In this document: piece by piece, positions 58,029 through 64,000 of the stretch | Numbering within the stretch: the first letter of the stretch is position 1 | Layout of the letters: each line of letters starts with the position of its first letter | Assembly (NCBI GenBank): GCA_902518165.1 | Contig: CABYFB010000003.1 | Coordinates: forward strand, 62,001 to 126,000 | DNA from: an uncultured Pelagibacteraceae bacterium | GTDB taxonomy: Bacteria; Pseudomonadota; Alphaproteobacteria; Pelagibacterales; Pelagibacteraceae | Reading direction: 5' to 3' | DNA length: 64,000 nucleotides | Notes under the pieces: model-generated | Databases searched by the model: none | What the model was told of the DNA's origin: nothing | What the model saw: only the letters and a program-made list of their open reading frames with translations | Program-made: the position numbers and the translations under genes

Positions 58029-58911
58029 TTTGTAGCCAATCAGGTTTCTTGATTTTAACTTTAGCAGAACCACAATTAAAAGTTTTGTCGAAATCAAAAT
58101 TTTCATTCTTAACTTTGATAAGAGCATAAGGATAATCATCATTTATTAGTACTTTTCCTATTTCATCTTTCTCGACTGATATAATGTCATTTTCTAAATT
58201 TCCTTCTATTACTTCAATTGGTAGAAGACGTTTGTTTAATTTATCTTTTAACTTAATTCTTGCAGTATTTTCTTGTCCTACGTAACAACCTTTTTTAAAA
58301 TCTATTGCATTTAATTCATCAAAGTTACACTCAATACCAAAAAGTTTATTTTGAAGTTTTTCAGTATTAGTTTGTGGAATTCCAATTTCATGACTTAATT
58401 TGTAATATTCATTTTTATCTGCACTTTGAAGCCCAAGTTTTTTTAATGATAAATATAATTTTTCTAAATTAATTACTATTCTTGCTCCAAGCTCTATATT
58501 TCTAGGATCTAAAAAAATACTATCCTCCCTAAATTTGATCGTGCAACCAGCATTAGAATTAGAATTTTCCATATCTAAAAATCTTTCTTTACTTATAACT
58601 GCAATAACAAATTCATTGCTTAAATTTAAAATTTCTACTTTTGATCTAAGTTTATATAAATTTAATTGATTAAATAAATTATCTATATTTTTTTTCTCAC
58701 AGTCTAAAAAATATCCCGACTTATGTTTTAATATATTGAAGTCATACAAATATTTTCCCTGTGGAGTAAGTAAAGCAGAATAACATGAATTTTTTTCATC
58801 TACATTATTGATATTGTTTGTAACTATATTTTGTAGAAACTCTTTACAGTCTTCACCTGAGACATATAAAAGTCCTCTGTCCTCTAAAATATAAACATTA
58901 TTTTTTTTCAT
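58021..58911 (-). CDS. ygfZ: Folate-binding YgfZ/IBA57-type protein
   Basis: A 296-residue protein with the GcvT-like fold. The diagnostic motif KGCYVGQE is at 207-214, containing the conserved cysteine of the family. It helps assemble or repair [4Fe-4S] clusters in enzymes such as those of the TCA cycle; mitochondrial IBA57 is the homologue. An N-terminal LEDRGLLYVSGEDCKEFLQNIVTN segment and SALLTPQGKYLYDF also match. It is divergent from pyrC across 43 bases; the ygfZ-pyrC neighbourhood recurs in Alphaproteobacteria. Confidence 0.92.
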   Translation of the reverse strand: MKKNNVYILEDRGLLYVSGEDCKEFLQNIVTNNINNVDEKNSCYSALLTPQGKYLYDFNILKHKSGYFLDCEKKNIDNLFNQLNLYKLRSKVEILNLSNEFVIAVISKERFLDMENSNSNAGCTIKFREDSIFLDPRNIELGARIVINLEKLYLSLKKLGLQSADKNEYYKLSHEIGIPQTNTEKLQNKLFGIECNFDELNAIDFKKGCYVGQENTARIKLKDKLNKRLLPIEVIEGNLENDIISVEKDEIGKVLINDDYPYALIKVKNENFDFDKTFNCGSAKVKIKKPDWLQIT

Positions 58912-58954
58912 TATTGATAGATACTTAGGAATAATATAATAACGATTTTTTAAA

Positions 58955-60265
58955 ATGTTAGATCTTATTATAAAAAATGGAGAGTGTTATATCGACGGAA
59001 AAATTACTAAGACTAATATTGGAACTCAGAATGGAAAAATCACAACAATTGGTGATTTAAATAACGAAAAAAGCAAAGAAACTGTTGATGCAAGTAATTT
59101 ACTAGTTTTACCCGGTTGCATGGATACCCAAGTTCATTTCCGTGAGCCTGGATCAACTAATGCAGAGGACTTACACACTGGAAGTAAAGCAGCTATCGCT
59201 GGTGGTATAACAAGTGTTTTTGAGATGCCAAATACAAATCCACCAACAGCAAATATGAAAGAATTTAATAATAAGCTAAATCTTGCGAAAAATAGGATGT
59301 ATTCAAATTATGCTTTTTATTTTGGAGCAACTCCAGATAATTCCTCCGATTTGGCAAAACTTAAAGGTTTAGATGGATGTTGTGGAGTAAAACTTTTTGC
59401 AGGTTCCTCAACTGGAAATCTTTTAGTTGATAAAGAAGAAGATATCGAAAAAGTCTTTCAAAATACTTCAAAAATAGTTGCGGTACATTCTGAAGATGAA
59501 GAAATAATTAATTTGAGAAAAAAATTAATTGAAAAAGGCAATGTTCATACTCATCCTGTATGGAGGAATGAAGAATGTGCAATGTCATCTACAAGAAGGA
59601 TTGTTAGGATTGCAAAAAGACTTAATAAAAAAGCACATATATTGCATGTTACAACAAAAGAAGAAGTAGATTTCCTCTCTCAAAACAAAGGAAACATAAC
59701 TTTTGAAATTACTCCACAACATCTAACAATATATGCGCCAGATTGTTACGACAAACTTGGAACCTTTGCGCAGATGAACCCTCCTTTAAGAGATAAGTCT
59801 CATTATGATAGATTGTGGTACGCTATTAGAAATAATTATAATGATACTATCGGTTCAGATCATGCACCTCATTTAAAAGAAAACAAATTAAATGAATATC
59901 CTCAATCACCATCTGGTATGCCTGGTGTACAAACATTGTTACCCGTTATGCTAAATCATGTGAATGAAAATAAACTTACATTGAATCAACTAATTAAGCT
60001 TCTTTGTGAGAACCCAGTTTCTGTGTTTGGTATTAAAAATAAAGGATTTATCAAAAAAGACTATGATGCTGACTTTACAATAATAGATATGAAACGAACA
60101 ATTGAAATTAAAAACGAAAATATTCATAGCAAGTGTGGATGGAGCCCATTTGATGGCTATAAATTTAAAGGTTCACCAGTTTATACAATTATTAATGGGG
60201 ATATTAAAATGAAAGAAGATGAAATTCTAGGAGACCCATCTGGTAAACCAATTCTTTTTGATTGA
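58955..60265 (+). CDS. pyrC: Dihydroorotase
   Basis: 436 residues; cyclises carbamoyl-aspartate to dihydroorotate in pyrimidine synthesis. The metal loop reads DTQVHFREPG, so the first His of the usual HxH is Gln59, followed by His61; this variant is typical of one alphaproteobacterial dihydroorotase group. The carboxylated lysine is Lys146 in GVKLFAGSSTGN. Other ligands are VHSED, HILHVTTKEE and the catalytic Asp in GSDHAPH (about 304-310). SGMPGVQTLLPVML also fits. It stands alone on the plus strand and is convergent with the SMR gene across 1 base. Confidence 0.93.
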   Translation: MLDLIIKNGECYIDGKITKTNIGTQNGKITTIGDLNNEKSKETVDASNLLVLPGCMDTQVHFREPGSTNAEDLHTGSKAAIAGGITSVFEMPNTNPPTANMKEFNNKLNLAKNRMYSNYAFYFGATPDNSSDLAKLKGLDGCCGVKLFAGSSTGNLLVDKEEDIEKVFQNTSKIVAVHSEDEEIINLRKKLIEKGNVHTHPVWRNEECAMSSTRRIVRIAKRLNKKAHILHVTTKEEVDFLSQNKGNITFEITPQHLTIYAPDCYDKLGTFAQMNPPLRDKSHYDRLWYAIRNNYNDTIGSDHAPHLKENKLNEYPQSPSGMPGVQTLLPVMLNHVNENKLTLNQLIKLLCENPVSVFGIKNKGFIKKDYDADFTIIDMKRTIEIKNENIHSKCGWSPFDGYKFKGSPVYTIINGDIKMKEDEILGDPSGKPILFD

Positions 60266-60266
60266 T

Positions 60267-60599
60267 TTATATAGTTTTACTTGAATACATATTTACAAGT
60301 GTTACACCAACTACAATAAGAAACATCCCCAATATAGCTTGCCAACTTAAAGATTGTTTAAAAAAAATATATCCCAATATTGCGATAGTAAAAATACCAA
60401 GTCCACTCCAAGTTCCATAAACAATCGCAATAGGTAGTTTATCAACAACAAACGTAAGTAAATAAAAAGCAGATAAATAAAATCCAGCCAAAAATACTGT
60501 TGGTGTTACTTTTGTAAAGTTTTGAGTAACAGGAAGAAGCATTGTTCCACAAACTTCACAAATGATTGCTCCTACTAAAAAAAGATATGTTTTAAACAT
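60267..60599 (-). CDS. Small multidrug resistance (SMR/EmrE-type) transporter
   Basis: 110 residues, four transmembrane helices. The SMR glutamate is Glu15 in ICEVCGTMLLP (EmrE Glu14), and the SMR signature GTWSGLGIFTIAILGYIFFKQSL lies in helix 3. It works as a dual-topology dimer exchanging protons for cationic compounds; family members also export guanidinium or polyamines. It overlaps the 3' end of prpE by one base, suggesting co-expression. The substrate cannot be predicted from sequence. The GTW-SG pattern fits both quaternary-ammonium and guanidinium exporters. Confidence 0.85.
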   Translation of the reverse strand: MFKTYLFLVGAIICEVCGTMLLPVTQNFTKVTPTVFLAGFYLSAFYLLTFVVDKLPIAIVYGTWSGLGIFTIAILGYIFFKQSLSWQAILGMFLIVVGVTLVNMYSSKTI

Positions 60600-62494
60600 T
60601 ATTTTAAAATATTGCTATTTATTAAGTCTTCTTTTATCTCATCAAGGATTGCAGGATCATCAATTGTTGCAGGCATTTTATACTCTTCCTTGTCAGCAAT
60701 TTTTCTAATTGTTCCTCTTAAAACTTTTCCAGATCTAGTTTTTGGTAATCTTTTAACAACAATTGCTATTTTAAAAGCTGCAACAGGTCCAACTTTATCT
60801 CTAACCATTTGTACACACTCTTTTGAAATAGTTTCATTATCCTTAGAAACCCCTGCTTTTAGAGCAATTAAACCAATTGGTAATTGTCCTTTCAGTTGAT
60901 CTTTTATTCCTATCACTGCACATTCAGCAACAGATTGATGTTCTGATAAAACTTCTTCTATTGCACCAGTTGAAAGTCTATGACCTGCAACATTTATTAT
61001 GTCATCTGTTCTAGACATAATCCAAATATATCCATCATCATCAATATGACCAGCATCGTAAGTTTGATAATAACCATTATAATTTGACATATAATTTTCT
61101 TTATATCTTTCGTCAGCATTCCACAAAGTTGGAAATGTTCCTGGGGGAAGTGGAAGTTTAACTACTATATCTCCCATCTCATTTGGTTTTGCTATTGATT
61201 GATCAGGTTTAATTATTTTTACATCATAACCTGGAACTGCTTTACAAGCAGACCCATACTTGGTTTCTTGCATTTCAATTCCAGTACAGTTTGAACTTAT
61301 CGCCCAACTCGTTTCAGTTTGCCACCAATGATCAATTACAGGAACCTTAAGCAAATTTTCTGCCCATTTAATTGTATCTGGATCTGCTCTTTCACCTGCT
61401 AAAAATAATGATTCAAATGAACTTAAATCATATTTAGAAAAAAATTTACCCTCTGGATCTTCTTTCTTTATTGCTCTGAATGCGGTTGGAGCTGTGAATA
61501 AAGATTTAATTTTATATTCTGATATAATTCTCCAAAATACTCCAGCATCAGGAGTGCCAACAGGTTTACCTTCAAATAAAAGAGTTGCACAACCTTTGAA
61601 TAATGGAGCATAAATAATGTAAGAGTGTCCTACTATCCATCCAATATCACTTGCTGACCACCAAACATCGTCTTTATCGATATTATAAATATTTTTCATC
61701 GTCCATTTAAGAGCAACTATGTGACCTCCAATATCTCTAACTATTCCTTTCGGAATACCTGTGGTCCCTGAAGTATAAAGAATGTAAGCATAATCATTAG
61801 CGCCCATCTCAACACAATCTTTGTCAGTTGCTCCAGACAGCGCTTCATCCCAACTTATTTCCAATGGTTTGTTTAATTTTACTTCGTGATCTTTTCTTTG
61901 AAATAATATTACTTTTTCAATTTGGTGTTTTGCTAATTTTAAAGCCCCATCTACAAGCGGTCTATATTCTACTGTTCTCCCAGGTTCAAATCCACAAGAT
62001 GCAGTGATTAATATTTTAGCTTTACTATCATCAATTCTGCTAGCTAATTCATTTGAAGCAAAACCACCGAATACAACAGAGTGAATTGCTCCAATTCTCC
62101 CACATGCAAGCATTGCAACCACTGCCTCTGGTATCATCGGCATATAAATTATTACTCGATCTCCCTTTTTAACTCCCTGTTTATCTAGAGCCCCTGCAAA
62201 TTTAGAGACTTTTTCTTTTAATTCTTTGAAAGTAAACTTTGCTTTATTACCTGTTATGGGACTGTCATAGATTAAAGCAGTTTTATCACCTCTTCCTTGA
62301 TCAATGTGAAGGTCTAAGGCGTTGTAGCATGTATTTGTTACACCATCCTCAAACCATTTATAGAAAGGAGGGTTGTCTTTTTTTAAAATCTTAGTTGGTT
62401 TTTTGAACCAAAACACATCTTCAGAAACTTTCTGCCAAAATTCCTCAGGATTTTTTAGAGATTCGCTGTAAATTTCTTTGTAATTTCTATTCAT
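60599..62494 (-). CDS. prpE: Propionate--CoA ligase (acetyl-CoA synthetase family)
   Basis: A 631-residue AMP-forming acyl-CoA synthetase. The phosphate loop YTSGTTGIPKG is at 240-250. WWSASDIGWIVGHSYIIYAPL, DHWWQTETSWAI and the C-terminal acetylatable lysine in PKTRSGKVLRGTIRKI follow. Length and the N-terminal YKEIYSESLKNPEEFWQKVSEDVFWFK are closer to PrpE than to Acs (about 650, with a different start). It activates propionate, or perhaps acetate, for the methylcitrate route. First gene of a two-gene unit with the SMR transporter; divergent from the proteorhodopsin gene. Confidence 0.85.
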   Translation of the reverse strand: MNRNYKEIYSESLKNPEEFWQKVSEDVFWFKKPTKILKKDNPPFYKWFEDGVTNTCYNALDLHIDQGRGDKTALIYDSPITGNKAKFTFKELKEKVSKFAGALDKQGVKKGDRVIIYMPMIPEAVVAMLACGRIGAIHSVVFGGFASNELASRIDDSKAKILITASCGFEPGRTVEYRPLVDGALKLAKHQIEKVILFQRKDHEVKLNKPLEISWDEALSGATDKDCVEMGANDYAYILYTSGTTGIPKGIVRDIGGHIVALKWTMKNIYNIDKDDVWWSASDIGWIVGHSYIIYAPLFKGCATLLFEGKPVGTPDAGVFWRIISEYKIKSLFTAPTAFRAIKKEDPEGKFFSKYDLSSFESLFLAGERADPDTIKWAENLLKVPVIDHWWQTETSWAISSNCTGIEMQETKYGSACKAVPGYDVKIIKPDQSIAKPNEMGDIVVKLPLPPGTFPTLWNADERYKENYMSNYNGYYQTYDAGHIDDDGYIWIMSRTDDIINVAGHRLSTGAIEEVLSEHQSVAECAVIGIKDQLKGQLPIGLIALKAGVSKDNETISKECVQMVRDKVGPVAAFKIAIVVKRLPKTRSGKVLRGTIRKIADKEEYKMPATIDDPAILDEIKEDLINSNILK

Positions 62495-62663
62495 TTTGAT
62501 TTGCTATTTGGTGTCATTTTTCTATTGAATTTATGCAACAGGTTGTATTTAATTTTAAAAAGTCAGTAAAATCAACACTTATAACGCGGCAAAAAGTCTT
62601 CAACAAACTAATTTAATTTGATATTAAGCCCCTAACTTTGGAGAAACCTTTGTGGTTTGTCCG

Positions 62664-62681
62664 TAGTTTAAATTTAAACTA
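62664..62681. repeat. Perfect 18-bp palindrome upstream of proteorhodopsin
   Basis: TAGTTTAAATTTAAACTA is its own reverse complement. It lies 13 bases before the Shine-Dalgarno and 27 bases before the ATG, within the probable 5' leader. It could be an operator for a dimeric regulator or a hairpin in the message. A weaker inverted repeat (AAACC, 62644-62648; GGTTT, 62654-62658) precedes it. The 214-base gap from prpE (62495-62708) shows no gene; a weak promoter-like pair (TTCAAC 62599-62604, TATTAA 62622-62627) is the best candidate seen. Confidence 0.6.
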
Positions 62682-62695
62682 AAAAAAACTAACGA

Positions 62696-62702
62696 GAGGG
62701 AG
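62696..62702 (+). promoter_or_regulatory. Strong Shine-Dalgarno of proteorhodopsin
   Basis: GAGGGAG, inside GAGAGGGAG, sits 6 bases before the ATG at 62709. Few genes in this window have such a clear site, so high translation is suggested. Confidence 0.8.
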
Positions 62703-62708
62703 TTTTTT

Positions 62709-63479
62709 ATGAAAAAACTTAAAATGTTTGCATTAGCAGCAGTGGCTTTGTTTGGTCTTACTGGTGCAGCAAACGCAGCAACTGCTATGTTAGCTTCTGA
62801 CGACTTCGTTGGGATTTCCTTTTGGGTAATCGCAATGGGTATGGCAGCAGCTACAGTATTCTTCTTCATGGAAAGAAATACTGTTGCAGCAGGCTGGAAA
62901 ACTTCAGTAACAGTAGCTGGTCTTGTAACTGGTGTTGCATTCATTCACTACATGTACATGAGAGATGTATGGGTAATGACTGGAGATTCTCCAACAGTAT
63001 ATAGATATATTGATTGGTTAATCACTGTACCATTACAGATGATCGAGTTTTACTTAATTCTAGCAGCAGTTAAGAAAATCCCAGGAGCAATCTTCTGGAG
63101 ATTATTAATTGGTTCGCTTGTGATGTTAATTGGTGGATACTTAGGAGAAGCAGGTTACATCAATGCTATGCTTGGTTTCATAGTCGGTATGGCTGGATGG
63201 ATCTACATCTTATATGAAGTATTCTCTGGTGAAGCTGGAAAAATTGCAGCTAAAACTGGAAACAAGCCATTAGCAACTGCATGGGGTGCTATGAGAATGA
63301 TCGTAACAATCGGTTGGGCTATTTACCCATTAGGTTACATTTTTGGTTACCTAGTAGGTGGAGTAGACGCTAACTCATTGAACGTGATTTACAACTTAGC
63401 AGACTTCATCAACAAAATTGCTTTTGGTCTAGTAATCTGGTCAGCAGCAGTTTCACAAGGTGGAGCGCGAGCTAGATAA
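62709..63479 (+). CDS. Proteorhodopsin, blue-absorbing type
   Basis: A 256-residue light-driven proton pump. A cleavable signal (1-23, ending GAANA) is followed by seven transmembrane helices. Functional residues, with standard numbering in brackets: His80 (75), proton acceptor Asp102 (97) in YRYIDW, tuning residue Gln110 (105) in TVPLQMIEFY, proton donor Glu113 (108), retinal Schiff-base Lys236 (231) in DFINKIAFG. Gln at 105 marks blue-tuned proteorhodopsins. Codon use is noticeably richer in C-ending codons (GGC, ATC, AAC) than in neighbours, fitting high expression. Retinal synthesis genes are not in the window. Confidence 0.98.
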   Translation: MKKLKMFALAAVALFGLTGAANAATAMLASDDFVGISFWVIAMGMAAATVFFFMERNTVAAGWKTSVTVAGLVTGVAFIHYMYMRDVWVMTGDSPTVYRYIDWLITVPLQMIEFYLILAAVKKIPGAIFWRLLIGSLVMLIGGYLGEAGYINAMLGFIVGMAGWIYILYEVFSGEAGKIAAKTGNKPLATAWGAMRMIVTIGWAIYPLGYIFGYLVGGVDANSLNVIYNLADFINKIAFGLVIWSAAVSQGGARAR

Positions 63480-63500
63480 TTAGCTTTTAATATTAAAAAG

Positions 63501-63536
63501 AGGCGGGTATGCTAAAACATACCTGCCTTTTTTTTT
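63501..63536 (+). terminator. Intrinsic terminator after proteorhodopsin
   Basis: An 11-bp stem, AGGCGGGTATG (63501-63511) with CATACCTGCCT (63518-63528), has one G.U pair and a 6-base loop. It is followed directly by a run of T to 63536. It lies 22 bases after the rhodopsin stop and is the clearest rho-independent terminator in the window. It separates rhodopsin transcription from the ferredoxin gene. Confidence 0.9.
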
Positions 63537-63568
63537 GGCCCAAAAAATTGAAAATGCTTAACTTCAAA

Positions 63569-63589
63569 AATTTGCCGCAGTCGCAAATT
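63569..63589. repeat. Inverted repeat upstream of the ferredoxin gene
   Basis: AATTTGC (63569-63575) and GCAAATT (63583-63589) are perfect inverted copies with a 7-base spacer, 26 bases before the ferredoxin ATG. It could be an operator or leader hairpin. There is no T tract suitable for termination on the plus strand. Confidence 0.4.
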
Positions 63590-63614
63590 AGTTTATAAGA
63601 ATTATTTATTAAAT

Positions 63615-63938
63615 ATGGCAAAAATCAAATATATAGAATTCAATGGCACTGAACATGAGGCTGATGTCGCTAATGGTCTTAGTGTAATGGAAGGTGCTAT
63701 ACAAAATGATATTCCAGGCATAGATGCAGATTGTGGAGGTGGAATGTCATGTGCAACTTGTCATGTATACATTAAAGATGATGAATGGTTTAAAAAACTC
63801 CCAGAAAAAGAAATGGGTGAAGATGATATGTTAGATCAAGCCTTTGAACCTAAATCTAACAGCAGATTAAGTTGTCAATTAATCGTTTCAGACGATTTAA
63901 ATGGTTTAACTGTACATATGCCGGAGAAACAAGTTTAA
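63615..63938 (+). CDS. [2Fe-2S] ferredoxin, adrenodoxin type
   Basis: 107 residues with cluster ligands Cys40, Cys46, Cys49 and Cys87 (C-x5-C-x2-C...C) in DADCGGGMSCATCHVYI and RLSCQLIV. This is the vertebrate/bacterial-type ferredoxin that feeds Isc assembly, hydroxylases or P450s. The stop overlaps the start of a FAD oxidoreductase (TAATG), so the pair is probably a ferredoxin with its reductase. The same genes follow proteorhodopsin in known SAR11 genomes. A terminator isolates it from the rhodopsin message, so it is likely transcribed from its own promoter in the 78-base gap after it. Confidence 0.95.
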   Translation: MAKIKYIEFNGTEHEADVANGLSVMEGAIQNDIPGIDADCGGGMSCATCHVYIKDDEWFKKLPEKEMGEDDMLDQAFEPKSNSRLSCQLIVSDDLNGLTVHMPEKQV

Positions 63939-64000
63939 TGATTAAAACCGATGTAGTCATTATTGGAGCAGGACCCACAGGTTTATTCTGTGCACACCAA
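63938..64000 (+). CDS. FAD-dependent oxidoreductase (ferredoxin/thioredoxin reductase-like), 5' part only
   Basis: The frame from ATG 63938 reads MIKTDVVIIGAGPTGLFCAH and runs off the right edge. IIGAGPTG is the dinucleotide-binding glycine motif of the FAD domain. Together with the one-base overlap with the ferredoxin gene this suggests a TrxB-like ferredoxin-NADP reductase; in SAR11 genomes a gene annotated as thioredoxin reductase follows the rhodopsin-linked ferredoxin. Only 21 codons are visible, so the presence of a redox CxxC cannot be checked. Confidence 0.75.
   Translation, partial: MIKTDVVIIGAGPTGLFCAHQ

Noticed and set aside
62624..62944. 106-codon open frame on minus, antisense to the proteorhodopsin start
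   Set aside because: It is the shadow of a GC-richer, highly biased gene; its sequence (Ala/Thr/Pro-rich) matches no family and it has no ribosome site.
1..64000. CRISPR array, insertion sequence, prophage or integrated island
   Set aside because: No repeat-spacer pattern, transposase, integrase or att-like duplication beside the tRNAs was seen.

Overview
The window is a gene-dense, strongly AT-rich stretch of bacterial chromosome. It most likely comes from a SAR11 alphaproteobacterium (Pelagibacterales, Candidatus Pelagibacter type). The grounds are: very low GC, gaps of a few bases or overlaps between almost all genes, Lys/Asn/Ile-rich proteins, alphaproteobacterial gene neighbours (PetP/PetR-like regulators beside ilvE; ELM1; a Gln-containing dihydroorotase; a DnaG without a complete zinc ribbon), and a proteorhodopsin followed by a ferredoxin and a flavoprotein. 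No phage, insertion sequence, CRISPR array or other mobile element is visible. No gap reaches 300 bases.

Layout. Bases 1-5466 are mostly minus strand: the 5' part of prs, pgeF, a MidA-like methyltransferase, lgt, then (after ubiK on plus) a sensor kinase, response regulator and MarR regulator. Divergent from these is ilvE. Bases 6404-13069 are a minus-strand run: pgsA, uvrC, folB, an exported hydrolase, a pteridine-reductase-like SDR and uvrB. Bases 13106-25965 hold aspC, psiE-like, trxB, an ELM1/2OG-oxygenase pair, carA-carB (minus), and yqeY-dnaG-rpoD (plus). Two tRNA genes follow rpoD. Bases 26253-29450 are envelope-related: a small membrane protein, a CIA30-like protein, mlaC and mlaA (minus) and an AmpD-like amidase. 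RNase P RNA lies at 29500-29857.

The centre of the window (29984-51110) is a collinear division and cell-wall (dcw) cluster with an unusual order: mraZ, ftsZ, rsmH, ftsL, ftsI, a fused murE-murF, mraY, murD, ftsW, murG, murC, murB, ddl, ftsQ, ftsA, lpxC, bamD, ligA. ftsZ has moved from its usual place after ftsA to second place. Upstream of mraZ are three CCCA boxes exactly 10 bp apart, overlapping a candidate promoter; they look like a MraZ autoregulatory operator. Together these genes supply UDP-MurNAc-pentapeptide, lipid I and II, septal synthesis, the divisome and the first committed step of lipid A.

Bases 51099-62494 carry pepP, uvrD, an AsmA-like protein, fumC, a MazG-fold protein, ygfZ, pyrC, an SMR transporter and prpE. 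The right end is a proteorhodopsin with Gln at the spectral-tuning site (predicted blue-absorbing), a strong Shine-Dalgarno and a clear intrinsic terminator. It is followed by an adrenodoxin-type ferredoxin overlapping the start of a FAD oxidoreductase that runs off the window. The content is mainly core genome. The most notable observations are the dcw rearrangement and fusion, the MraZ boxes, a tRNA-Val with aberrant D and T loops, and the proteorhodopsin locus.
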